From Sandaracinaceae bacterium (GTDB lineage Bacteria > Myxococcota_A > Polyangia > Polyangiales > JADJQN01), in assembly GCA_016712745.1 (NCBI GenBank), contig JADJQN010000003.1, forward strand, positions 1,116,001 through 1,180,000: 64,000 bases of DNA, read 5' to 3'. Made by a program: the position numbers and the translations under genes. Every line of letters begins with the position of its first letter. Position 1 is the stretch's first letter. Shown one piece after another: positions 6,842 through 14,599 of the stretch. The notes beneath the pieces were generated by a model that was not told where the DNA came from, made no database searches, and saw only the letters and a list, made by a program, of their open reading frames with translations.

Positions 6842-8875
6842 ATGACGAAACGATTTACGCATTGGCGCTCGTTGGTCGCGATGAGCGCTTGTGCGGTCGG
6901 GCTTTCGGCGAGTACTGGATGCACTGCGACTCTCGACGGCGGAGCGACGCACGCGCACGAGACCGACGCTGGCACCAACCCGCTCATCGATGGCGGCACG
7001 CGAGTAGACGGGGGCGGCGGAGTTGACGGCGGCGGAGTTGACGGTGGTGGAGTCGACGGCGGCGTATCGATAGACGCAGGCGGCATCGATGCGGGCTCAA
7101 TGGATGCGGGTTCGATGGACGCGGGCGCGCCTCCGATCGATGGTGGCAGCGTCGTCATTCCTACCGATGCGAGCTTTGATTTCTCGCTCTCGCCGATTCA
7201 GAACAATCAGTCCACGCGTGAGTCGGTTCTAGCGTTTGCAACGGCGCAGAGCTCGACGCCTTCAATCACATTGCACTGGTCACCTGTCGAGGGACGCACG
7301 GTTAGCGCGATTCAGATTTTCAGGAAGACGCGCGCGGCAACAGCGTGGGGCTCGGCCTATGCGACGCCCGCTGCAAGCGCGGATCGATTTATCGATACTG
7401 GCGTCAGCCTCGGCGATTACTTCGAGTACAAGATTCAGATGACCACGTCCGCGGGCACTGCGTACGGAAACGTGGCTGCCGGCATCGAAACGCCCGCGCG
7501 CGACTACAACGGTAAACTGGTCTTGCTGGTCGACTCCACAATCGAAAGTGCGCTCACATCTGAGCTGACTGAGCTCGTCGCCGATCTCGAGGGAGAAGGC
7601 TGGAACGTGATCCGCTCGTCAGTGAGTCAAAGCGCGAGCGTCTCGTCCGTGCGCGAGACGATTCGCACGGCCTACAACGCCGATCCGGCGAACGTTCGAG
7701 CGGTTTTTCTTTTTGGGCATATTCCGGTTCCCTATTCGGGCAACGTCAATCCTGATGGGCATGGCGATCACCGCGGTGCGTGGCCGGCCGACGGCTACTA
7801 CGGCGAGATGAACAGCACGTGGAGCGATACCAGTGTCACCTCCGGCAACAACAGCCCAGGCGACGGCAAGTTCGACCCGAGCACATTTCCATCAGCGGTT
7901 GAGCTCGAAGTTGGTCGCGTGGACATGCACAACATGGACGGCTTCTCGGCTAGCGTCATCGCCGACGACCCCATCCTCTACATGAATTATATGAGCCGCG
8001 CTCATCGCTATCGCGCACGCGAGCTTGAGCCCACCGTGCGTGGCCTCATCATCGACAACTTTGATAATGATCCGTACGTGACCCGCAACTACCGCTTCGC
8101 CGGAAGCGGCTGGCGCAACATGGTCGCGCTCATGGGTCCGTGGGACGTCAATCAGCCACTCGCAAGCGTGTACGACACGGCCACGTACGTGCCCTACTAC
8201 ATGATGGTCAACGGACAGTCGTACTTGTGGACGTACGCAGCCGGTGGCGGCAGCAACATCAGCTCGGCGGGGATCGGGGAGACGTGGGATTTCGCAGCCA
8301 CGCACACGGGCGGATTTTTCAACATGTGCTTGGGAAGTTATTTTGGTGACTGGAACCAGAACAACAACTTCATGCGCGCGTTCATCGCAGGCGGCAACGG
8401 CCTCACCGTCGTGTGGGCTGGCGTCAATCATTGGTTCTTCCAGCACATGGGCATGGGCGAAACCATTGGCGTCGGAACGCGCATCACGATGAACAACGAG
8501 ATAAGCGGTCTGTACGTTCCGAAAGTCGGTTCGGGCGGCAATAGTGACAACGTTTATCTCGGCCTGATGGGCGATCCGACGTTGCGCATCGGCACGCCGG
8601 CGCCGGCGTCAAACTTCGTCGTGAGCAATGCAGGCGGAAAGTTCCGCTTCGCATGGACTGCATCACCGGAAGCCGTGAACGGCTATCACATCTACGAGAT
8701 CACAAGCGGCGCTATCACGCGCGTCACCGGAAGCCCCGTGAGTGGAACTAGCTTCACCTCCACGATCGACTACGCCGCAGGCCGCCGCTTCTCAGTACGC
8801 GCCCTTCGCTTGCAAACCAACTGGAGCGGAAGCCACTACGACCTCTCACTCGGCCGCGTGGCGACAGCTCCTTAG
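6842..8875 (+). CDS. lipoprotein with caspase-like C25-type domain flanked by Fn3-like domains
   Basis: I start at the ATG at 6842 (MTKRFTHWRSL), which gives a clean lipoprotein signal ending in ASTGC; an in-frame ATG at 6827 would add five residues. A long Gly/Asp/Ala linker of VDGGG and IDAGS units follows, to about residue 105. Next come an Fn3-like domain (SITLHWSPVEGRTVSAIQIF), a central ~330-residue domain, and a second Fn3-like domain at the C-terminus. The central domain has AVFLFGHIPVPYSG and FFNMCLGSYFGDWN, which recall the His and Cys of gingipain-like (C25, clan CD) peptidases, and a conserved-looking LMGDPTLR end. Surface protease or its inactive relative; the peptidase call is tentative. 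Confidence 0.75.
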   Translation: MTKRFTHWRSLVAMSACAVGLSASTGCTATLDGGATHAHETDAGTNPLIDGGTRVDGGGGVDGGGVDGGGVDGGVSIDAGGIDAGSMDAGSMDAGAPPIDGGSVVIPTDASFDFSLSPIQNNQSTRESVLAFATAQSSTPSITLHWSPVEGRTVSAIQIFRKTRAATAWGSAYATPAASADRFIDTGVSLGDYFEYKIQMTTSAGTAYGNVAAGIETPARDYNGKLVLLVDSTIESALTSELTELVADLEGEGWNVIRSSVSQSASVSSVRETIRTAYNADPANVRAVFLFGHIPVPYSGNVNPDGHGDHRGAWPADGYYGEMNSTWSDTSVTSGNNSPGDGKFDPSTFPSAVELEVGRVDMHNMDGFSASVIADDPILYMNYMSRAHRYRARELEPTVRGLIIDNFDNDPYVTRNYRFAGSGWRNMVALMGPWDVNQPLASVYDTATYVPYYMMVNGQSYLWTYAAGGGSNISSAGIGETWDFAATHTGGFFNMCLGSYFGDWNQNNNFMRAFIAGGNGLTVVWAGVNHWFFQHMGMGETIGVGTRITMNNEISGLYVPKVGSGGNSDNVYLGLMGDPTLRIGTPAPASNFVVSNAGGKFRFAWTASPEAVNGYHIYEITSGAITRVTGSPVSGTSFTSTIDYAAGRRFSVRALRLQTNWSGSHYDLSLGRVATAP

Positions 8876-8935
8876 GGACGATCGTTTAGTTAACATAGTT
8901 ATCGCGTTAACTATGTTAACTAAACGATCGTCCCC
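8875..8935. repeat. palindromic element A, copy 3
   Basis: Perfect-looking inverted repeat: GGGACGATCGTTTAGTTAAC... (8875-8901) against 8906-8935, with a short TCGC loop. It begins at the stop codon of the C25-like lipoprotein gene. The inner stem differs from copy 1 (CATAG/CTATG instead of GAAAG/CTTTC), yet both arms changed together, so pairing is kept. It could act as that gene's terminator. Confidence 0.85.
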
Positions 8936-9104
8936 GCGGCCCGCCCGCGGCCCGAGAGTGCCGGCGCGCTGGTCGCGTTCTCACACAAATAAATTTTGGT
9001 TAAGGATCGTTCTTCGCGTTCCTTCTCACTGGCGTTAATGGCGCCATGGCGGTTCAACCCCTCCGAACCGCTTCGGCGCACGTATTGCGCGCGCGCCAAA
9101 AGAA

Positions 9105-9132
9105 AAAGCCAGACCCTTTCGGACCTGGCTTT
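9105..9132 (-). terminator. probable intrinsic terminator of the triple-DsbA gene
   Basis: Stem AAAGCCAG / CTGGCTTT around a short loop, 31 bases past the stop of the leftward gene at 9163. Read on the minus strand it ends in a short run of T (TTTTTCT). Confidence 0.65.
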
Positions 9133-9162
9133 CTCGTGTTGTGAGCTAAGCGCTCGGTTCGA

Positions 9163-11196
9163 TCAGCGCGCGGGCTCTGCGAGAGCGCGGTCGATCGCGG
9201 CCTTGAAGTTCTCGAAGGGCTGAGCTCCCGAGATCATGCGGCCGTTGATGAGGAAGGTCGGCGTGCCCACTTGGCCAAGCGCCGTCGTAGCCGCTGCAGC
9301 GTCAGCTTGGATGGCTGCCTGGTGCGTGTGGCTGTCGAGCGCCGTGCGGAAGCGAGCCATGTTGATGCCGCCAACCTGCTCAGCGAAACGCTCGAGGCTG
9401 GGACGGTCAAGGGTCTGCTGATTTGCAAACAGCAGCGCGTGGTATTGCCAGAACTTCGCCTGTCCGCCCTGCGCCAAAACTTCGCGAGCAGCTTCCGCTG
9501 CCGGCATTGCGTTCTGGTGGAAGGGAAGCGGGAAGTCACGCCATACAACCGCAACGCGATCGCCGTACTCCTGCAAGATGCGATCGACCGTCGGCTCGAC
9601 GCGCGAGCAAAACGGGCACTGGTAATCGCTGACTTGCTGAATCACGACACGCGCGCGTGCGCCACCCTTGCGGGGAGCGGTTGCGGGGATCGGCATGTTG
9701 TAAACCTGGTCAGGGTTCGGTGCGCCGGGAGCTGCAGCCGGAGCTGCTGCGCCTGCGGGCGGTGCAATCGTCTGCGCGGTGGTCGCGCCATTGCGGATGG
9801 TCTCTTCGTACACGCGGTTGCGCGGGGTGCCAGCGGCAACCTTCGCGCGAGCCTTGGCAAGCTCTTCGTCGATGAGACGCGTGAAGTTCTCGAGGGGCTG
9901 CGCGCCGCTCAAGTTGCGTCCGTTGATGAAGAAGGCCGGCGTGCCGCGCGCGCCGAGGCGCGATGCGAGCTGCTGGTCTGCTTGGATGGCTGCTTGATAC
10001 TGGTTGGTGTCGATCGCCGTGCGAACTGCGGCGAGGTTTAGACCAAGCTGCGTTGCATAGCGCTCAAGGTCTGCGCGCTCAAGCTGTGCCTGGTTCTCGA
10101 AGAGCAAGTCATGCGCTTCCCAGAACTTGCCGACCGCGTTTGCGGCCATGGCGAGCTCGGCCGCGGGGCCTGCGTTGGGATGGAAAGGAAGGGGATTGTT
10201 CTTCCACACGAAGCGAATGTCGTTGCCGTAGCGTTCACGAAGCGTCGTGAGCGTCGGCTCCACGCGCTTGCAGAACGGACACTGAAACTCGCTGAAAATA
10301 ACGACTGTGACGAGCGCGTCTGCACGGCCGCGTACTGGCGAGGTGCCAACGGGAACGTTGTAGACGGCGTTGGGATCGGGCTGTGCGCGCGGCGCTTGGG
10401 GCGCTGCGTTGGGGTTCGCAGCGGGAGCTGCGGCTTCGGTGCGGCCGTGAGCGGTGAGCTCTGCGTACACGCGGTTGCGTGCAACGCCGGTGCGAACGAG
10501 GCGCTCTGCGCGAGTCACTTCGTCGTCGATGATTTCCTTGAAGGCCGTGATGGGCTGAGCGCCCTGGACCTGGCGACCATTGATGAAGAAGAACGGGGTG
10601 CCACGTGCGCCAAGTGAGTTCGCAAGAGCCTGGTCGGCAGCGATTTCAGCTTGGTGCGTGTTGCCGTCGAGAGCCGCGCGGAACGCGGTCATGTCGAGGC
10701 CGGCCTGTTGCGCATAGCGCTCGAGGTCGGGACGCGTGAGCGCGGTCTGATTCTGGAACATGAGCTCGTGCATACGCCAGAACTTGGCGCTGCCGCCCTG
10801 CTTGAACGCTTCGGCTGCTGCTTGCGCGGCGGGGCCTGCATTCTGATGGAAGGGCAAGGGATTGTTGCGCCATACGACGCGGATCTTGTTGCCGTAGTCG
10901 TGCAGCAACTGAGTGACGGTCGGCTCGACGCGCGAGCAGAACGGGCACTGAAAGTCGCTGAACTGAACGATCGTAACGAGCGCGTCCGCAGGACCGCGGC
11001 TCGGCTGTGCTGCGGTGACCGGCACGCGGAAACGTTCCGCTTCGCCAGCTTCTGCTGCGCCTGCTGCTGAGCCCGCGCCGCCTTCGGCTGCGATCTCTTC
11101 GCCTTCTACTCCACTGCCGTTACCCGTGATGTGTCCGAGGGTGAGACCACCCACGAACGCGATCAGGATAGCGATTACCGCTGTTCCCTTGTTCAT
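9163..11196 (-). CDS. membrane-anchored protein with three tandem DsbA-like thioredoxin domains
   Basis: The start at 11196 is fixed by AAGGAG seven bases upstream; the longer frame to 11373 is noise. An N-terminal helix (TAVIAILIAFVGGLTLGHITG) is a signal anchor. Three copies of a ~220-residue unit follow, each with a CPFC active site (Cys near residues 83, 304 and 525), a RVEPT after it, a helical insert (NNPLPFHQNAGPAAQA) and the cis-Pro region GTPxFFINGR. Linkers between units are Pro/Ala-rich. DsbA-family proteins (thiol oxidases or disulfide isomerases) act on exported proteins. The family normally has one domain per chain, so 678 residues with three complete sites is unusual. It is monocistronic, with a hairpin terminator. 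Confidence 0.92.
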   Translation of the reverse strand: MNKGTAVIAILIAFVGGLTLGHITGNGSGVEGEEIAAEGGAGSAAGAAEAGEAERFRVPVTAAQPSRGPADALVTIVQFSDFQCPFCSRVEPTVTQLLHDYGNKIRVVWRNNPLPFHQNAGPAAQAAAEAFKQGGSAKFWRMHELMFQNQTALTRPDLERYAQQAGLDMTAFRAALDGNTHQAEIAADQALANSLGARGTPFFFINGRQVQGAQPITAFKEIIDDEVTRAERLVRTGVARNRVYAELTAHGRTEAAAPAANPNAAPQAPRAQPDPNAVYNVPVGTSPVRGRADALVTVVIFSEFQCPFCKRVEPTLTTLRERYGNDIRFVWKNNPLPFHPNAGPAAELAMAANAVGKFWEAHDLLFENQAQLERADLERYATQLGLNLAAVRTAIDTNQYQAAIQADQQLASRLGARGTPAFFINGRNLSGAQPLENFTRLIDEELAKARAKVAAGTPRNRVYEETIRNGATTAQTIAPPAGAAAPAAAPGAPNPDQVYNMPIPATAPRKGGARARVVIQQVSDYQCPFCSRVEPTVDRILQEYGDRVAVVWRDFPLPFHQNAMPAAEAAREVLAQGGQAKFWQYHALLFANQQTLDRPSLERFAEQVGGINMARFRTALDSHTHQAAIQADAAAATTALGQVGTPTFLINGRMISGAQPFENFKAAIDRALAEPAR

Positions 11197-11387
11197 TCTG
11201 ACTTCTCCTTGCGCAGCCGCGAAACTCGCGACGTGCGTTTCAAACCAAAAGACTTTTTCAACTCGGACAAAGCCACTCGCGCACAGAAGCGCACACGGGT
11301 GGCGAAAGACGAGTGCGCACGTGATGCCTGTGCTCACTCTCGACATCGGCCGATTGCTCGACCGATCGCTCAATCGTTTACGAGTCG

Positions 11388-11810
11388 TTAGACGCGCGGA
11401 GGACGATCAAGACGTTCGCGATGACCGGGGACGATAACGACTTCCTCGGTTGCGAATTTCACGCACACGTAACCGGGTGCGTAAATCTGGGCGCTCGTTG
11501 TAAGAGTCGCTTGAACAGTCGCGCCGACGAGCGTGCGCGTAGACGGATCGTTTTGTGGAAGCAAGGGCGAGCAACGCGGATCGTCGGGGCTCGTGCACCA
11601 CGAGATCTCTTGCGCGTCGTTGTTGCCCGGCTCCTCGAGCGCAACTTCTTCAAGCATCCAACTCGGCAACGACATCATTACATCGCCGTTCGCACACACA
11701 GACTCTTGCGCAAGAGCGCTGGTCGGCGATGCAAGTTGAAACGCAAACACAGCCGCCGCCACGAGTGTCGTGGTGTAAAGGACGCTGCAAATGCGAAGCG
11801 GAAGACGCAT
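11388..11810 (-). CDS. small secreted protein
   Basis: About 140 residues with a signal peptide (MRLPLRICSVLYTTTLVAAA... ending at SALA before QE). I take the ATG at 11810 because the six codons upstream of it do not improve the signal. The mature part is acidic, has four to five Cys (SVCANGDV, SWCTSPDDPRC, GYVCVKF) and ends with a basic tail. No family recognised. It is convergent with nothing and lies 190 bases upstream of the triple-DsbA start on the same strand; the Cys content would make it a plausible client of that protein, but this is only inference. Confidence 0.6.
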   Translation of the reverse strand: MRLPLRICSVLYTTTLVAAAVFAFQLASPTSALAQESVCANGDVMMSLPSWMLEEVALEEPGNNDAQEISWCTSPDDPRCSPLLPQNDPSTRTLVGATVQATLTTSAQIYAPGYVCVKFATEEVVIVPGHRERLDRPPRV

Positions 11811-11914
11811 CAAGAAGTCCGGCAGCATACCCGTGAAACCCTAAGGGGCAAGCGGCTATGCCAAAACCCACTCTGGGGCGCTTTTATGCCGGTGTCAGGC
11901 GGCTTAGGGCTTGT

Positions 11915-12148
11915 TTACGCCAGTTGCCAGCTGCGAGGATCAGACCAGATATCGAAGGCCTGTCGGCCCTGCGAGAAGAGTTTGACCCCTTCGTCGTTTG
12001 CGCGAATCGCGCGATTGCTTCGTGCTCCGGCAAGCAACAGGAGGAAGGCCAACGCGAAGATCAGAACGAAAACAAGTGCGCCTCGCCAAGTCGGAGCGGT
12101 TTCACTCAGGCTTGCTGGCTCCTCTCCCGCGAGCGCGGTCCATATCAC
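11915..12148 (-). CDS. small single-span membrane protein
   Basis: 77 residues from a GTG at 12148. One strong transmembrane helix (ALVFVLIFALAFLLLLAGA, residues 24-42) follows a short polar N-terminus, and a charged C-terminal tail (RSNRAIRANDEGVKLFSQGR) follows it. No homologue recognised. The overlapping rightward frames of this stretch are Arg-rich shadows. Confidence comes mainly from the clean hydrophobic segment and the natural composition after it. Confidence 0.45.
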   Translation of the reverse strand: MIWTALAGEEPASLSETAPTWRGALVFVLIFALAFLLLLAGARSNRAIRANDEGVKLFSQGRQAFDIWSDPRSWQLA

Positions 12149-12352
12149 TCATACGGAGCCAACCTCGCGACCGCTGCTGCCGCAACATGCGAAATCGTGC
12201 GTCCAGCCCAAGCGGACGTGAGCGACCTCGATCTCCCTCTGTGGCCACCCTGACGCCTCGAGCATCTTCTCGGTGTCAAAACGAAGCATGGCAAACGACG
12301 CGTGGACTTCGCAACGCGATGAGAAAATCGATCGAGATGCTACTCTTTCGAC

Positions 12353-12634
12353 GTGGACAGCGTGCCGAAACGACAGACTGCCCGAGCCAATTGGGAGATG
12401 ACTGTGTATCGGGACGGGTCAGGCACAGACCGTGAAGCTGATGACGACTGCGCTTTTTGGCTGCGCATTCCGCAAGCGGAACGTGCGGCTGCAACGTGGG
12501 AACTCAGCGTGGAACTGTTTGACGTAGCGCAACGCAACGCAGGTGTTAACGACGACGATGGCACGCAGATCACGTTAGGAGACGTTCGTGAACGACGACT
12601 TTCTCGAGCTGCTTTCCGCGTTACTCGCCGCTAA
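12353..12634 (+). CDS. small acidic protein upstream of nucleotidyltransferase (antitoxin-like position)
   Basis: 93 residues from a GTG (an in-frame ATG lies 15 codons in). The central part, DDDCAFWLRIPQAERAAATWELS, recalls short proteins of the pattern W/Y-x(4-6)-P-x-ER-x(3)-W/L found directly upstream of AbiEii-like nucleotidyltransferases in many myxobacteria. Its 3' end overlaps the next gene by about 47 bases, indicating coupled expression. I infer a toxin-antitoxin-like or regulatory pair; which member would be the antitoxin cannot be told from sequence alone. Confidence 0.55.
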   Translation: MDSVPKRQTARANWEMTVYRDGSGTDREADDDCAFWLRIPQAERAAATWELSVELFDVAQRNAGVNDDDGTQITLGDVRERRLSRAAFRVTRR

Positions 12635-13045
12635 AACACGCTTTCTTGTTGTTGGTGCGTATGCAGTGGGCGTGCACGGACACCCGCGCGCGACAAAAGA
12701 TATTGACGTGAGGGTGGAAGGCACTCCCGCGAACGCCGAGTGCGTCATCGCCGCTCTAAAAGTGTTCGGGGCGCCACTTGGTGACCTGACGAAGGACGAT
12801 CTGAGCAAGCCCGGCACCGGCTTCAAGATGGGCACACCGCCGCGGCGCATCGATGTGCTCACACAGATCGACGGGCTAACGTTCGCGCAAGCATGGCCGA
12901 ATCGATTAGACGCGTCCTTCGCCGACAACGTGGTGTGTCCGGTTATAGGCTCGCCGATCTGATTGCATACAAACGCGCGTCGGGCCGTACGCAAGATCTC
13001 GCCGATGTTGCTGCGCTTGAACGCATCCAGCGCATGAAGAAGTAG
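12588..13045 (+). pseudogene. AbiEii-like nucleotidyltransferase, single-base frameshift near 12949
   Basis: From GTG 12588 the protein shows the minimal nucleotidyltransferase core: FLVVGAYAVGVHGHPRATKD followed by the metal-binding IDVRVE (DxD). After CPVIG the frame runs into a stop at 12960-12962, yet one frame over the sequence continues naturally (LADLIAYKRASGRTQDLADV ... RIQRMKK) to a stop at 13043-13045. Adding one C to GGCTCGCC near 12949 restores a 152-residue protein of normal family length. It is thus either a recent frameshift mutation or a dropped base. Family members transfer nucleotides to targets such as tRNA or partner proteins and are often toxins. Confidence 0.75.
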
Positions 13046-13095
13046 TACGGCGCCCGCCATGGCCGCATCGCCTGGGGCAGGCCGATGTAGCGTCG

Positions 13096-14205
13096 CTACT
13101 TAGAAGTCGGAGCGCTGTTCTTGCCAGTCGCTAGGGGCGGCGTTTGGGCGCGGTCGGGAAAGCCTGGGACGATATTCTTCAGTAGGGCGTCGAGACCTTC
13201 TAGGCCATCGAGGTGCTTGAGTGCCCTTCCAACGTAGACAAGGCTCGGCGCAAACCAGGGTAGAAAATCCGGGTTGGCGCGCACTCGATCGATGAAGACG
13301 AAGCGGCCGGCGTCTTTGAGCTTGCGCTGAACGGTCTGTAGCCAGAACGCCCGGGTGAAAGCTTTGCGGTCGAGGCCGCGCTTGTCGGCATAGCGCGCGA
13401 TCATCGAGAGCTGAAGCGATTCCGGGATGTCGACATACGAATCGCAGAGCAGTGCGACAAGGTCATAGCAAATAGGGCCCATGAGCGCGTCTTGGAAATC
13501 GATGACGACCAGCTCGCCTTCTTCCGTGCGCGGTGCCCACATCAGATTGCGTGATTGATAGTCGCGGTGCACAAAGCCGCGGGGCAGCGACGCGACTTCT
13601 TTCGCGATCGCATCGAAGCGGCGATCGAGATCGGCGCGCACGTCTCTATCAAGCTCACCGTACGGCGCTTCGACGCCCCACTCGCGAAAGTGATCGAGCT
13701 CCCAGCGCAAGAGCTTCTCGTCGAAGCCGCGCGAGTAGATGATCGATTCGGGCTCGGGCTTCGCCATCTTCTCGTGCATGGCGACCAGCAGATCGATGGC
13801 CTCGCCGTAGAGCTCTTCCCACGCGCCCTTGCCGCGAGCGATGAGTCGCGCCTCGAATGTCTCGTCGCTCAAGTCCTCAAGCAGCAGGATACGATTGGGC
13901 ACGTCCTCAACATAGATGCGCGGCACGGCCACCCCACGCGCCGCCATCAAGCGATGCACGTTCAAGAACGGCAGCTCTTGCGGCTTGGCATCGCTCGTCG
14001 CCTCGTCGCTCTTCAACGCATCCGCCGGTAGATGCATCACGATCAACGACTTTGGATTCTCGTTCGGAGTGAACACCCGGTAATAACTGCGCGTCGATGC
14101 GTCTCCGCGTAGCTTTTTGATCTCGAGCGCCGCGGGAATGTGCCCAAACAACTTCGTTAACGAAGGCGCGAGCGTTAGACCAAGAAAATCCATGTCCGAA
14201 GGCAT
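13096..14205 (-). CDS. aminoglycoside-phosphotransferase-fold sugar kinase, AmgK-like
   Basis: 369 residues with the kinase signature of the APH/choline kinase fold: catalytic loop FVHRDYQSRNLMW (about residues 217-229) and the metal-binding VVIDFQDALMGPICYDLVAL. The N-terminal GDASTRSYYRV loop and the PRIYVEDVPNRILLLEDLSD hinge match AmgK, the kinase that phosphorylates N-acetylmuramate/N-acetylglucosamine in cell-wall recycling. AmgK is normally next to the nucleotidyltransferase MurU, which is not seen here, so the substrate is only inferred. Start at the 14205 ATG; another ATG four codons in is equally possible. Divergent from the small gene at 14256. Confidence 0.8.
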   Translation of the reverse strand: MPSDMDFLGLTLAPSLTKLFGHIPAALEIKKLRGDASTRSYYRVFTPNENPKSLIVMHLPADALKSDEATSDAKPQELPFLNVHRLMAARGVAVPRIYVEDVPNRILLLEDLSDETFEARLIARGKGAWEELYGEAIDLLVAMHEKMAKPEPESIIYSRGFDEKLLRWELDHFREWGVEAPYGELDRDVRADLDRRFDAIAKEVASLPRGFVHRDYQSRNLMWAPRTEEGELVVIDFQDALMGPICYDLVALLCDSYVDIPESLQLSMIARYADKRGLDRKAFTRAFWLQTVQRKLKDAGRFVFIDRVRANPDFLPWFAPSLVYVGRALKHLDGLEGLDALLKNIVPGFPDRAQTPPLATGKNSAPTSK

Positions 14206-14255
14206 GTCATATTCGATCGCGGAAGTTCAAATTCTCGACTAAAACTCGGCCCTGT

Positions 14256-14588
14256 ATGACCACCGACGAAAAACCCGCGGCACTTTCCGGCGACGAGCTC
14301 GAGCGCTTGGTCGCTTCGTTAACACCAAAGAAGCTCGGCAGCGATGTGCTTGTGTGGACACTGACCAACAACGACAACGAGTTCATTGAAATGAGCGCTA
14401 CGCGCAGCGTGATCGAAGTGACACGTGGCGTGATCGGCGACGCCGGTCACACGCGCCGCACCAAGGTCAAACTCGGAGAGTCCGTCGCAACACTCGTCTA
14501 CGCCGAGCTCGCCCGCATCCTCGGCGAAGGTTTTCGCCAAGCGCCTGCGGTGATGCCCAAGGCAAAGGCGCCGCCGACCGACGACTGA
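14256..14588 (+). CDS. hypothetical cytoplasmic protein
   Basis: 110 residues, acidic N-terminus, a beta-rich centre (SDVLVWTLTNNDNEFIEMSA, then SVIEVTRGVIG) and a helical end followed by a short Pro/Lys-rich tail. There is no signal peptide, membrane segment or recognised motif. It starts 50 bases from the divergent AmgK-like gene and ends 11 bases before the convergent lipoprotein gene, so the reading frame is well delimited on both sides. Function unknown. Confidence 0.65.
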   Translation: MTTDEKPAALSGDELERLVASLTPKKLGSDVLVWTLTNNDNEFIEMSATRSVIEVTRGVIGDAGHTRRTKVKLGESVATLVYAELARILGEGFRQAPAVMPKAKAPPTDD

Positions 14589-14599
14589 AACGCGTTTGC

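Noticed and set aside
5683..8935. A CRISPR array made of the A elements
   Set aside because: Copies are 0.5-2.7 kb apart and palindromic, with genes between; there are no regular spacers and no cas genes.
11421..12221. A 266-codon rightward open frame
   Set aside because: It is rich in Arg, Ser and Cys without motifs and runs antisense over a signal-peptide protein (11388-11810) and a membrane protein (11915-12148); a shadow frame.
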